Source of the DNA: Gammaproteobacteria bacterium | GTDB taxonomy: Bacteria; Pseudomonadota; Gammaproteobacteria; Steroidobacterales; Rariloculaceae | Direction: 5' to 3' | Assembly: GCA_022820625.1 (NCBI GenBank) | Contig: JAJEFE010000035.1 | Span: forward strand, 1 to 59,603 | Length of the DNA: 59,603 bases | Shown here: piece by piece, positions 43,326 to 52,773 of the stretch | How positions within the stretch are numbered: the first letter of the stretch is position 1 | Layout of the letters: every line of letters begins with the position of its first letter | Translations under genes and position numbers: made by a program | The notes under the pieces: model-generated | Databases searched by the model: none | Told to the model about the DNA's origin: nothing | Seen by the model: the letters and a program-made list of their open reading frames with translations, nothing else

Positions 43326-43763
43326 ATGACCAAGCTTGAATTCTGGCACCACCATCTCGGTGTGAGTGTCCCGGACCTCGAGGAATCGATCGAGTGGTGG
43401 GACCGTGTCCTTAACTTCAAACTCGAGTATCGAGGTCACATTCCAACGATTCCTGCGGACATGGCCTTCGTTCGCAACGGCGCAATGCGAGTGGAATTGT
43501 TCGAAGCTCCCGGCGCCGCTCCGCTTCCGGAATGCCGCCGAATACCGGACGAAGACATCAAGACGCACGGCAACAAGCACGTCAGCTTTGTCTGCGAGGA
43601 TGTCGATGCGATAGCGGCGGAACTGCGTGATCGCAATGCCGACATTGTCTGGGTCAAGGACTTCGGCGATGGCCGGAAGAATATCTTCCTGCGCGACAAT
43701 GCCGGAAACCTGATCGAGTTCATACAGGGGCCGCAGCCGAACGGAAAGACATCGACGCTGTGA
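43326..43763 (+). CDS. VOC-family metalloprotein (glyoxalase/dioxygenase-like)
   Basis: A 145-residue vicinal oxygen chelate protein with two babba modules. WHHHLGVSVPDLEESIEWW starts the first, MRVELFEAPG supplies its Glu, HVSFVCEDVDAIAAEL starts the second, and GNLIEFIQ supplies the final Glu, giving the usual H-E-H-E metal site. GAGAGG lies upstream of ATG 43326. Members include glyoxalase, epimerase and extradiol dioxygenase. The short length suits a small lyase or epimerase. Context suggests aromatic or secondary-metabolite breakdown. Confidence 0.85.
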   Translation: MTKLEFWHHHLGVSVPDLEESIEWWDRVLNFKLEYRGHIPTIPADMAFVRNGAMRVELFEAPGAAPLPECRRIPDEDIKTHGNKHVSFVCEDVDAIAAELRDRNADIVWVKDFGDGRKNIFLRDNAGNLIEFIQGPQPNGKTSTL

Positions 43764-43785
43764 CTGCCCGACAACGCAACGACAT

Positions 43786-44541
43786 TTGCAAGTGACCGGC
43801 GGCAGGCACGAAAGCCGTCTCGTCGTCCTGACCGGCGGCAGTTCGGGCATCGGTCAGGCTATCGCGCTGAGGCTGGCGTCGGAAGGCGCCCGAATCGCAA
43901 TCGCCGACATTGGCGACACCTCGGAAACGATCGAAATGGCAGGAGCCGGCGCGGATCGAATTTCGGGGTTCCGCTGCGACATTTCGAACAGCGGCCAGGT
44001 GCGGTCTTTCGGCGAATGGATCAGGTCGGATCACGGCGACCCCGACGTGCTCGTTCACTGTGCCGCAATGCAGTTCGTCAAGCCGTTCGCCGACCTCACG
44101 ATCGACGATTGGCGGGCGACGCAGCAGGTCAACCTCGACGGAGGGTTTCTGCTGGCGCAACAGTTCATTCCGGCGATGATCGAAGCGAAATGGGGGCGGA
44201 TTGTCATGGTCGCCTCTTCCAGCTTCTTTGCGCCGCCCGCCGCAATGACCCATTACATTGCAAGCAAGGGTGCGTTGATCGGCCTGGTTCGGGGTCTGGC
44301 GACGGAGGTCGGCACGCACGGGATCACCGTCAATGCCGTGGCGCCTGGCCTGACGCGAACCAGGAACGCGGTGGAATCCGTGCCGCAGGCGCATTTCGAC
44401 CTGGTCCTGAGCCGGCAGCAACTCAAGCGCAGCGGCGAACCCGGGGACCAGGCGGGCGTGGTATCGTTTCTCGTCTCGGAGGATGCCGCTTTCATCACCG
44501 GCCAGACTCTGCTGGTGGACGGCGGTGAGAGTCACGTCTGA
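43786..44541 (+). CDS. SDR-family oxidoreductase
   Basis: A 251-residue classical short-chain dehydrogenase/reductase. LTGGSSGIGQAIALRLA binds NAD(P), VHCAAM replaces the usual NNAG-like motif, and the catalytic Ser-Tyr-Lys are in VASSS and HYIASKG. VAPGLTRT follows. The start is uncertain: TTG 43786 or GTG 43792, both without a clear ribosome site. It follows the VOC gene by 22 nt and is likely co-transcribed. Substrate unknown. Confidence 0.85.
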   Translation: MQVTGGRHESRLVVLTGGSSGIGQAIALRLASEGARIAIADIGDTSETIEMAGAGADRISGFRCDISNSGQVRSFGEWIRSDHGDPDVLVHCAAMQFVKPFADLTIDDWRATQQVNLDGGFLLAQQFIPAMIEAKWGRIVMVASSSFFAPPAAMTHYIASKGALIGLVRGLATEVGTHGITVNAVAPGLTRTRNAVESVPQAHFDLVLSRQQLKRSGEPGDQAGVVSFLVSEDAAFITGQTLLVDGGESHV

Positions 44542-44605
44542 AAGGGCGCGAGCGCCGGATTTTCATTTGTCGTAACGGGAAATCGCAGGCAAGCAGGAAC
44601 CCTCC

Positions 44606-44903
44606 ATGCTGAAGCTCTATCTCATGTGGACCTCGACCTGTTCCAAAAAGGTTCGCATCTGCCTGGCCGAGAAAGAACTGGAATGGAAAAGCCGTGTCAT
44701 CAGGACCGATGCAGTTGTGGTTGGCGCACGAGGAGTATTCGCTCGCCGACATTGCGATGGTGCCGTTCTTTGAGCGGTTTGAGGTCAACGAACTCACCGG
44801 TCTCGTGGACTGGGAAAGGCGCCCGGCGGTTGGGGACTGGTACCGGTGAATCCGCGAGCGTCCTGCCTATGACGAGGGCATGGCGCTGGAGAGAGCACAA
44901 TGA
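44606..44903 (+). pseudogene. Glutathione S-transferase pseudogene with large internal deletion
   Basis: The first 33 codons from ATG 44606 encode the thioredoxin-like N-terminus of a GST (MLKLYLMWTSTCSKKVRICL). The frame then jumps, near 44705, to the C-terminal helical domain (EEYSLADIAMVPFFERFEV, then DWERRPAVGDWYR). Roughly 100 or more codons of a normal GST are missing. A further TGA at 44847-44849 stands where arginine is expected before IRERPAYDEGMA. Deletion, frameshift and nonsense change together show a dead gene. CCCTCC-type sequence rather than a normal ribosome site precedes it. Confidence 0.8.
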
Positions 44904-45110
44904 TGCTCCATCATCGAACCGCGTCGGGTTGAAGCCAATCGAATCAGACTGGGCGAGAACCAATTGTTCATTGGACAACACAGGTTGGGGGATGAATGGA
45001 GCGGTACGGACCTCCAGGGCCGCAACATCCTTTTCTGGTTGCTGGAAGGTCGCTGAGCCTCGATTCCCCGGCAAGGACGCGATCGGTCCCGATCCGCTGC
45101 CGGAAAAGTG
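44904..45110 (+). other. Spacer with a protein-like remnant (44937-45056)
   Basis: After the GST remnant, in the same frame, an open stretch reads NRIRLGENQLFIGQHRLGDE and then WSGTDLQGRNILFWLLEGR before TGA at 45054-45056. There is no start codon or ribosome site. It looks like the end of another lost gene; parent not recognised. Confidence 0.35.
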
Positions 45111-46028
45111 TCAGGCTGCCAGTCCGACAACCGCCGCCATTTCGTAGCCATCTGCGGGGTTGCCCGTGCCCCGCAACGTCATGATGGAGATGCGCTCTTC
45201 GCCGTTGTCGCCGAATACATTGTCCCGCTCGATGCTGTTATTGCGTGCAAACGTGCGTTTGCTGCTCTCGTAATGGGCCGTCTCGAACACGGCCTCGCAG
45301 TCGCTCCCCGGCAACGCCAGTTGCGAGATGAGAAGGGAATTGCGGCCGGTCGTGGCATTGGCCAGACTCGAGAAGACTTCAAAATGGAGGTGCGGATAGC
45401 GCCCCATGTAGCAGCCGGGGAACAACGTCGTGAACTGCACGATGCCGCGTTCGTCGCTCTGCTGCACGCCGCGCAGCCAGGACCGGTCCGGCTGGTTGTA
45501 GAGCGAATAGTCGCCGGCGGCGTCGCAACCCCATATGTACACGGCATGGCCGGACAGCGGTGCGCAGGCATTGTTGACGTCGACGAGTTGCAGGGAGAGT
45601 TCCAGCGGGACGCCATTGACGGTCTGCCCGGGATCATCGAGGTCGGCCATAAGGTTGCGACGCACGATTCCCGAGTCCGCCAGGGCATTCAGGACACCGT
45701 TACGTGAACCGTTGGTGCCGTCGGCGGGGAAGGGGCCATTGGTCTCCCAGGCAAAGTTCATGCACTGGCCGTCGGGACCTTCCGCCGTCACGACCGGGTC
45801 CGCCCTGCCGTTGCCCGGTCCGGGCCCGAAAGGCCGGCCCATACCGCCCATGCCGCCCGGCGGCGGCCGGCTCTGAGCGAGGACGGCGCCGCCAATCATG
45901 GCCATGCCGCCGGTTGCGACGACGAAGCCAAGCAGCCTACGCCGCATGAATCCACGCTCGCCAAGGATCTTCATGTCCCTGGAGATCTGTGTCTGCTGGT
46001 CTTCGGTGCGATTCTTGCGGCTCTTCAT
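45111..46028 (-). CDS. Tat-exported intradiol ring-cleavage dioxygenase-like protein
   Basis: A 305-residue protein. From ATG 46028, RRRLLGF with a hydrophobic stretch (residues 29-51) forms a Tat-type signal, followed by a Gly/Met/Pro tract (PPPGGMGGMGRPFGPGPG). The intradiol dioxygenase core shows YIWGCDAAGDYS (Tyr174) and FPGCYMGRYPHLHFEV (Tyr207, His213, His215), the four Fe(III) ligands of the family. It cleaves catechol- or protocatechuate-like rings between the hydroxyls. Alternative starts exist at 45974 and 45947. Export of such enzymes is known in a subgroup. Confidence 0.82.
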   Translation of the reverse strand: MKSRKNRTEDQQTQISRDMKILGERGFMRRRLLGFVVATGGMAMIGGAVLAQSRPPPGGMGGMGRPFGPGPGNGRADPVVTAEGPDGQCMNFAWETNGPFPADGTNGSRNGVLNALADSGIVRRNLMADLDDPGQTVNGVPLELSLQLVDVNNACAPLSGHAVYIWGCDAAGDYSLYNQPDRSWLRGVQQSDERGIVQFTTLFPGCYMGRYPHLHFEVFSSLANATTGRNSLLISQLALPGSDCEAVFETAHYESSKRTFARNNSIERDNVFGDNGEERISIMTLRGTGNPADGYEMAAVVGLAA

Positions 46029-46141
46029 GGGCACGACCCGGCGGTTGGTTTCCGATGAACATTATAGCTACGTCCGAACGAGTCCCGGATCAAGATTTCT
46101 CAAGCGCCCCGGCGCCATCGGCGTGTAGCCCCGGCCCGTTG

Positions 46142-47188
46142 TCAGGGTGTGCTTGCCGCCACCTCCTGCGGTTCACCGCAGTTCCATGCACCGAGCGGAA
46201 TCCCGGGGCGCCACATCCAGTAGCGTGTCAGATCGAAGGGTTCGGTGAAGTTGGCCGGGTCCGTGATGGTGACGCGGTAGTCGAGGCGGCTCTCGTCCTC
46301 GCTCAGGGTAAAGCGCTCGACCAACGAAATGTCCCTGCTTTGGGGAACACCCCGGTCATCGAATCTCGGCGCATCGATGTTGGCCGTTTCTACAACCAGC
46401 GTGTTGCCTTCCCACCGGCCCGTGGAGTAGCCCAGCATGCTGTAGCCCTCAGGTGGCGAATAACCGGCCGACATGTGGATGACACGTTCGGTGTCGTCTT
46501 CTTCGAATCGCAGCCGAATGTCGTCGCCCATCCGCTCAAACTCGATGGGGACGGGTGTGATCATCAGGTGGGGCATACCCTTTGACCAGCAGGCAAGCAG
46601 TTCCTCGCTGTCCGGTTCCCAGGCCGCGCGGGCCTGTTCGGCGGCTTCGGTCAGCGGATAGTTTCCCTTGAACAGCGGAAAGGACGCGGGATCGCCCATC
46701 ACCGTGCTCCAGACGCGAAAGATCCCCTCTGCGGTGCGCCGCGCCTCGGCTTCCACCGAAGCGCTGAAGACGGGTTCCAGCAGGTCGGATCGTTCCGCCG
46801 TGAAATAGGGCGCCGCGGTCACCAGGGTCATGACCTCCGTGCCGTCCTCCAGCAGGACATTGCGGGCATTCAACTCCGGCAGCCCGCGTCGCGACCCGGG
46901 GCCGGCGACCCGTATCCGGTCGCCGACCTCCATGAAGTCCGGTTCTATACCCTTGGCGCGCAGAACGCTCAGAGCCGAGGTCTGCACCTGCCAGTCGACG
47001 GCTTCGCCGTCGGGATCCGTCACGGTGACGACGAACTCCACATGCGGGTTCCGCATGGACAGGGATTTCAGGACGCCCTCGATCTCGACAATGACCTCGG
47101 GATCGTAGAACCCCAGCGTGGTGTGATGGGCGATCGCACCCGAAGCGGAGACGAGCAGTGCGGTTGCGGCCAGTAAATTCCTCAGCAT
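46142..47188 (-). CDS. Secreted DUF6152-type/partner-domain fusion protein
   Basis: A 348-residue protein built like 879-1901. The signal ends at AIAHHTTLGFYD; the first domain carries SLSMRNPHVEFVVTV; a linker with Ala/Glu-rich helix follows; and the second domain holds YSTGRWEGNTLVVETANID at about 255-273, a diverged version of the GHSIG motif. The first His-rich mature end and the second motif are both more diverged than in the other loci. It lies next to an exported intradiol dioxygenase on the same strand, 113 nt apart. Function unknown. Confidence 0.78.
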   Translation of the reverse strand: MLRNLLAATALLVSASGAIAHHTTLGFYDPEVIVEIEGVLKSLSMRNPHVEFVVTVTDPDGEAVDWQVQTSALSVLRAKGIEPDFMEVGDRIRVAGPGSRRGLPELNARNVLLEDGTEVMTLVTAAPYFTAERSDLLEPVFSASVEAEARRTAEGIFRVWSTVMGDPASFPLFKGNYPLTEAAEQARAAWEPDSEELLACWSKGMPHLMITPVPIEFERMGDDIRLRFEEDDTERVIHMSAGYSPPEGYSMLGYSTGRWEGNTLVVETANIDAPRFDDRGVPQSRDISLVERFTLSEDESRLDYRVTITDPANFTEPFDLTRYWMWRPGIPLGAWNCGEPQEVAASTP

Positions 47189-47426
47189 GGTTGTTTCTCC
47201 TTCAACAGATCGCCGGCAGGTCCGTATAACGGGTCCCGGAGCGAATCCGGCCTCTCCGAACGCGGCGATCCACCACCGCGCCTACGGCTACGCCTGATCG
47301 AAGAATTGGTGTTGTCACATCAATCGAACCCTGGTGCAAACGTCCATCGGCCCGTGTCGACAGCACTTCCTGTTGCACCTATGCTATCAGCAGGTCGTCT
47401 GCTCATGCACGGAAAGAGGCTCAAGG

Positions 47427-48659
47427 ATGCCGGACAACAACGCCCCCAACACTGACGCAATGAATGCTCGCCAGCCCGGAATCGCGACGGGCCTTTCCCT
47501 GCTGATTCCGATCACGCTCGCGGTCATGGCGATCACGCTGCTGGCGCCGATCCTGCCGAGGCTCCTCGAAGAGTTCAGCCACGTGCCGAACCACGAGTTC
47601 CTGGTGCCCATGGTGCTGACCGTGCCCGCGCTCTGCGTTGCATTGCTGTCGCCGATCGCCGGCATGCTCGGCGACTATTTCGGGCGACGCAAACTGCTGC
47701 TCCTGTCCTTTGTCTTCTATGCGGCGTTCGGGATCGCGCCCGTATTTCTCGATGATCTCAGGCTGATCCTCGTGTCCCGCATTGGGGTCGGCGCCGCCGA
47801 GGCACTGATCGTGGTCTTGTCCACAACGATGATCGGGGACTATTACACGGGCTCCGCGCGCGAAAAATGGCTCGCCGGGCAGACGGCGTGCGCGTCCCTG
47901 TCGGCGATTCTCTTCTTCGGCGTGGGCGGGTTTCTCGGCAATTTCGGCTGGCGCACGCCGTTCTGGGTCTACGGCAGCGCACTGCTCATGATGGTTGCGG
48001 TCATCGTGTTTACCTGGGAGCCGGACAAGAGCGGAGCGCCGCGCAAGGCGGACGAGGCGCCGCGCAACGTGAGCTGGGCCGGGTTTCCATGGTTGAAGAT
48101 GGCGTTGATCGTCGTCACGACAATCTATGCGTCGATACTTTTCTACGCGGTACAGATCCAGGCGTCGACCGGGCTGGCGGCGCTCGGGCTGACCGACTCG
48201 GGACGCATCGGCCTGATGACGGCGGCCGCCAGCCTCGGGGTACCGGTCGGAACGTACGTGTACGCGAAACTCGCGCCGAAATCCCGGGTCGCCTGGCTCC
48301 TGCTGGCCGAATTCCTGATTCTGGCGGCGGGCTTCATGATGATGTCTCTTGCGGATACGCCAGGGTTTTTCGTGGCCGGTTGCCTCGTCAGCCAGTTCGG
48401 TGCGGGTATGTTGCTGCCGACATTGCTCGTCTGGGCATTGAGCCTGCTGTCCTTTGAAATACGCAGCCGCGGTACCGGCTTCTGGCAGTCCGCCTTCATG
48501 CTCGGCCAGTTCGTGAGCCCCATCGTCGTGACGATAATTTCGATGCGCGTTGGCGGCCTGTTGCCGAGTTTCGCATACCTTGCCTATGCCTCGATGTTCG
48601 GTGCGGCGATCGTCGTGGTGGCCATGTTGAGTACGTCGCGGCGAAAGGAAGCGGTTTGA
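47427..48659 (+). CDS. MFS transporter (DHA1-like)
   Basis: A 410-residue, 12-helix carrier. ATG 47427 (MPDNNAPN) follows AAAGAGG. Motif A appears as GMLGDYFGRRKLLL between helices 2 and 3, and GWRTPFWVYG near helix 5-6. These suit drug:H+ antiporter-like or small-molecule exporters and uptake carriers. It is divergent from the secreted DUF6152-type fusion and precedes a broken LysR gene, so regulation by that LysR may have been lost. Substrate unknown. Confidence 0.83.
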   Translation: MPDNNAPNTDAMNARQPGIATGLSLLIPITLAVMAITLLAPILPRLLEEFSHVPNHEFLVPMVLTVPALCVALLSPIAGMLGDYFGRRKLLLLSFVFYAAFGIAPVFLDDLRLILVSRIGVGAAEALIVVLSTTMIGDYYTGSAREKWLAGQTACASLSAILFFGVGGFLGNFGWRTPFWVYGSALLMMVAVIVFTWEPDKSGAPRKADEAPRNVSWAGFPWLKMALIVVTTIYASILFYAVQIQASTGLAALGLTDSGRIGLMTAAASLGVPVGTYVYAKLAPKSRVAWLLLAEFLILAAGFMMMSLADTPGFFVAGCLVSQFGAGMLLPTLLVWALSLLSFEIRSRGTGFWQSAFMLGQFVSPIVVTIISMRVGGLLPSFAYLAYASMFGAAIVVVAMLSTSRRKEAV

Positions 48660-48779
48660 GATTTGTTGGGGCTGGCACAACTTCGCAGTAGCTGCATCCT
48701 TGCGGTGCGCGATACGCCGGGCTCCGTAAATCAGCCAACCGGGACCATATCGCCCCGGTGTGTCTGTTAACCTTGAGCG

Positions 48780-49698
48780 ATGGCACTTGACCCGCGCGCG
48801 CTGCAACGATTCCTGACCGTCTGCCGGGAAGGCTCCATCGGCGGCGCCGCGCGGCGCCTGCATGTCACCCAGCCCGCTGTGTCCGCCACCATCCTGCAAC
48901 TGGAGGAAACGCTGGGCACGACACTGTTCACGCGATCTCGCACGGGTATCACGCTCACCCATACCGGCGTGGCGTTGCGCCGACGTGCCCGGGCCCTGGA
49001 AACCCTGCTGATGAAGGCCGAGCGGGAAGTGGAACTCCTGCGGGCTGACGCCGTCGGACCTCTGGTCATCGGGGGTACGCCCGGCGCACTCGTCAGTCTG
49101 GTGCCGCGCGCCGTATCGACGATCAAGGTGCTGTACCCGTCCTTCGAGCTCCAGGTGGTCGAGCGCCCGGACGATGAGCTCTCGGAGATGCTGAGAAGCG
49201 GGCAAATCGAACTTGCGATCGTAACGACCGGGGCGGTAGCCGCCTCCGAAAGGCTCATGGAAGAGACCCTGCTGCGCGATCCGTTTTCGCTGATCGTGGG
49301 CCGGGCCAATGCACACTTGCCGAGCAAGATCACGCTGTCGAAGCATCGGCGATGCCCGCTGGGTGTTGCCGTACGTCGCCGGCGCGTTTCGCCGCCAGGT
49401 TGAGGCGTTGTTCGTGTCGACCAACACACCGCTGCCATCGAACGTCATTCGCTGCGACTCGCTGCTGACGACCAAGGCGATCGTGCGCGACACGGATTAT
49501 GTGACGATCCTGCCGCGTGACGTCGTCGCATCCGATTTGTCGATGGGCGCGCTGCGGGAGATACCGATTCGGGGATCCATGTCGCGCTACGTCGGAGTCC
49601 GGATGCTGGAAGACGAGGAATTGTCGCCGTTTGCGAACGTGTTCCTGGAGACGCTGCGCGGTTTGAGGTCCGTCGGCAAGCTGACCGCAGCCAAATGA
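48780..49698 (+). pseudogene. LysR-family regulator broken by a 1-nt frameshift
   Basis: The N-terminal 189 or so codons (helix-turn-helix VTQPAVSATILQLEETLGTT) read in one frame to about 49345. The rest (GDARWVLPYVAGAFRRQVEA to LTAAK) reads in the next frame to the TGA at 49696-49698. Removing one base near 49345 (AAGCATCGG to AAGCTCGG) restores one LysR of about 306 residues. It may be a true pseudogene or an assembly error. It overlaps the following hydrolase remnant by ATGA, as intact operons do. Confidence 0.78.
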
Positions 49699-50205
49699 TC
49701 GGGTTTCGCGCGGCAATTGCCGGGATGGGCTGCCAACTCGGTCCCGACGTGCTCGCCGGGACCCGGGCACTGCTGGTCGACGAACAGGAGCAACTGGCGA
49801 GGGTGGCGCCGCGGCCGGTCGTCGATGTGCCGTACGGCGAACAACCGAGGCAGTGTCTTGACATCTACGCACCGGAGGATCGGGCGGACAAACGGCCCGT
49901 GCTGGTCTGGGTGCACGGCGGTGGCTTTCTCAAGGAAGCCAAGAGCGATCCCACGCATCCCTTCAATGCCCACTTCGGCCGTTCCGCTGTTCGTGGCGTT
50001 TGCCGAATTCGATTTGCCGCGATTCCAGGCAGAGAGCCTGGGCCTGCTGCAAGCCCGACTGGACCGCGGCGGCCGCATCCCGCGCGGCACGATTGCCATC
50101 GGGCACAATCATTACTCGATCGGTTATCACATCGGCACGGCGGACCGGCGGCTTTCAGATGAAATCATCGCGTTCGTCAGGGACTGTACGGCTCGGAAGA
50201 AATAG
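49695..50205 (+). pseudogene. Alpha/beta hydrolase pseudogene with internal deletion
   Basis: The N-terminal part (frame from ATG 49695) carries LDIYAPEDRADKRPVLVWVH and GGGFLKEA, the HGGGF oxyanion motif. After NAHFGR (about 49982) the frame changes, and the C-terminal end continues as VPLFVAFAEFDLPRFQAESL through HNHYSIGYHIGTADRRLSDE. The nucleophile elbow GxSxG and about 100 residues around it are absent. So deletion plus frameshift has removed the catalytic serine. It overlaps the LysR remnant by 4 nt and was probably its target or operon partner. Confidence 0.78.
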
Positions 50206-50465
50206 CGACGTTCGATCGCCTGGCTCACGGCCCCGAGCCAAATGACAGCCGCCCATCCAACAGGCCGCGGCAACAGGGCTGCGCGGCGAATCCTGAGTTT
50301 GACATCCTCCCCGGAACTATCGGGCAAAATGATAACTAATATAAGTACAAATGATTGATGCAAAAGAAGATATTAATTGAAATTTTGGGTCTCAAATGAT
50401 GGAATTGTTCCTCGAATAGTTGAGTATCCCTGCTGACCGGGATGCAGACCAGGACGGGGAGTCTA
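50206..50465. other. Intergenic leader of the receptor, AT-rich
   Basis: A 260-nt spacer. Its first half is GC-rich debris without an open frame. From about 50320 it becomes AT-rich (AAATGATAACTAATATAAG), and TTTGACATCC occurs shortly before that. It probably contains the promoter of the receptor gene. No clear operator. Confidence 0.4.
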
Positions 50466-52751
50466 ATGACAGTTCGATACTTGCCAGCGCTTTTTGCGAC
50501 CGCATCAATGGTCATTCTTCCGGCGAAAACTTTCGCGCAAGCTGACGGTAGCCCGCTCGAAGAAATTATCGTCACGGCACAAAAACGGGAACAATCCCTG
50601 CGGGATGTACCCATTTCCATATTTGTCGCAACCCGTGAACAACTGGAACGAGACCAGATTTATTCCGTACTCGATCTGTCGCGCGCCGCGCCGGGTCTGG
50701 AGGTTTCGCCGACGGCCGGCGCCGAGGCCAATGGCGGTGGCCGCATACGTGGAATCGGCACAAACCTGTTCAACGAAAGTGCGACCGCGTCGGTTGCTGT
50801 CGTCGTCGACCAGCAACCCACGGGCAACGTGGCAATGCCGGACATTCTTGACATGGCGCAGGTTGAGGTGTTGCGCGGCCCGCAGGGCACGCTGTTTGGC
50901 GCGTCGGCCTCCGCGGGCGTGATCAGCATTACCAGCGTGGCCCCGGACCCCACCGGGTTTTCCGCGGAGGTGGGCGCCGACTATCAGTGGGACAACTACA
51001 CCCAGCGAGTCATCCGGGCTGCAGCGAACGTGCCGATTACTGACACCTCGGCCCTGCGGGTCGCCGCACGGTCAACCTTCCTGTCGGGTGCAAAGACAAA
51101 TCGACTGTATGGCGAGGAAGATGAGAACGACCTGACGAGCCTGCGCGTGCGGTTCCGGACGGAACCATCCGAGGACTTGTTGATCGACCTGTTCGCCGAG
51201 TACCACAACAGGACGGGTAACGACCAGTTCTTCAACCTCGGCGTCGCACCGAAATACCCTGTCTTTGCCGGACCGAACATGATTCCACCCGCCGCGCAGC
51301 TCGCGGCGATGACTGCTTGCGGCGATGCGGGACCCTTTGAGGTGACCACCCATGCCCGTGTCTATTGCAGCGAAAAACGAACATGGCTCGAAAGGTCGTG
51401 GATGTCCCTCGGCGCAATCGTCGACTGGAATATGGGCGATCACACGCTGACATCGGTCACGTCCTACCGCAAGAAGGACCATGACGACCAATACCGCAAC
51501 TATTCGCGCCAATGGAACCAGCTCATCGCGCAACTCTATTACGAAGGCTATACGGGCGAGCAGGTTGCGCAGGAGTTGCGCATCGCCTCCGATCCGGATG
51601 CCACGGTCAGCTACGTTGCCGGAGCGTATATTTCCGACTATACAACCACGAAGTTTCCGACCGGAGGCAAGATTGGCGATCTGGACGACCCGGCCGGTTT
51701 CGTGTTGTGCAACTTCTCCAAGACGTTCTGCATTGGGCCACCGCCTCCTATCGGACCGATCTGGCCGCAGTTCACCTTCGCCGACGTGGAGACTTCAACG
51801 CAGGCGGTTTTTGCCGATGGGGAGATCGACCTGAATGAAACGACGACCCTGTTTGGCGGTCTGCGATACACCAACCACGATCTGGAATTTGCGACCGGGA
51901 TCAACGGGCCTTTCACCAACTTTGGCGACAAGAGCGATTCGGAAGTTTCGGGCCGGTTGGGCGCCCGCTGGGGCGTGGGCGCCGACGGCACCATGTACGC
52001 ATCCGTTTCCCGCGGCTTCAAGCCGTCTTACGTGGATGTCCCTGCCAATCCTCTGGCGGAGACCACCGTACTGGACCCGGAACTCAATACGTCCCTGGAA
52101 GTTGGCGGCAAGTTCGGGCTCGCGGGTGGAAGATTGTCGCTGGACGCCAATCTGTTCCGCATGAACGTCGAAAACTACCAGGCGCAGGAACAAATCCTTG
52201 TGCAGGCGGAATTGGTGGTCACGCCTGTCAACGTCCCGGAGGTCATTTCGCAGGGCGTGGAGGTAAGCCTTTACGGTTCGATTACCGACAATCTGAGCTT
52301 CTCCGCAGGGTATATATACAACAGTGCGAAGTACCCTGACGGATTCCTGAGTGACGATCCGACACCTGTCGATCTGGGAGGCGAGCAGGTGGCGCAGTCC
52401 CCCGAGCGCAAGCTTACGATATCGGGCGAGTGGTTTACGCCCGTCGGTGGCGCGATGGAGGCATTCGTCAATCTGAACGCAATCCACAATTCCGACATTC
52501 GCGCTGCCCAGCGCGCCCAGGAGGAATTCACCTACCCGGCCCACGCCCGCTGGGGCGGCAGCGTTGGCCTTCGGTCGGCCGATGGCCGATGGTCGGCGAG
52601 ATTGTTCGGCCGCAATCTCGGCGACGAGCCGTACATTCTCAACGCTTACGCTACGACTTTTATCGGGCAGGAAAACGGCGGCGTTCGTTTGTGGACCTTC
52701 CCCGGCGTTTCCTTCCGCCAGGTCGGATTCGCATTTGACGTCAGCTTCTGA
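50466..52751 (+). CDS. TonB-dependent receptor
   Basis: A 761-residue receptor. ATG 50466 follows GGGGAG. The signal peptide ends at TFAQA, and LEEIIVTAQKREQSL starts the mature plug region. LRGPQGTLFGASASAG is the plug motif, and the C-terminus is AFDVSF, ending in Phe. It is followed within 25 nt by a GH1 glycosidase gene, suggesting import of a glycoside or a glycosylated ligand. Its plug is of the 'Ala-Ser-Ala' variety common to carbohydrate or sterol-type receptors, but the ligand is unknown. Confidence 0.92.
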   Translation: MTVRYLPALFATASMVILPAKTFAQADGSPLEEIIVTAQKREQSLRDVPISIFVATREQLERDQIYSVLDLSRAAPGLEVSPTAGAEANGGGRIRGIGTNLFNESATASVAVVVDQQPTGNVAMPDILDMAQVEVLRGPQGTLFGASASAGVISITSVAPDPTGFSAEVGADYQWDNYTQRVIRAAANVPITDTSALRVAARSTFLSGAKTNRLYGEEDENDLTSLRVRFRTEPSEDLLIDLFAEYHNRTGNDQFFNLGVAPKYPVFAGPNMIPPAAQLAAMTACGDAGPFEVTTHARVYCSEKRTWLERSWMSLGAIVDWNMGDHTLTSVTSYRKKDHDDQYRNYSRQWNQLIAQLYYEGYTGEQVAQELRIASDPDATVSYVAGAYISDYTTTKFPTGGKIGDLDDPAGFVLCNFSKTFCIGPPPPIGPIWPQFTFADVETSTQAVFADGEIDLNETTTLFGGLRYTNHDLEFATGINGPFTNFGDKSDSEVSGRLGARWGVGADGTMYASVSRGFKPSYVDVPANPLAETTVLDPELNTSLEVGGKFGLAGGRLSLDANLFRMNVENYQAQEQILVQAELVVTPVNVPEVISQGVEVSLYGSITDNLSFSAGYIYNSAKYPDGFLSDDPTPVDLGGEQVAQSPERKLTISGEWFTPVGGAMEAFVNLNAIHNSDIRAAQRAQEEFTYPAHARWGGSVGLRSADGRWSARLFGRNLGDEPYILNAYATTFIGQENGGVRLWTFPGVSFRQVGFAFDVSF

Positions 52752-52773
52752 TGTCCTGCTGTCGCGCCGCTCC

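Noticed and set aside
47421..49493. A 690-codon open frame on the minus strand opposite the carrier and LysR genes
   Set aside because: It is Arg/His/Gln-rich without domains and lies antisense to clear coding sequence; it is a high-GC shadow frame.
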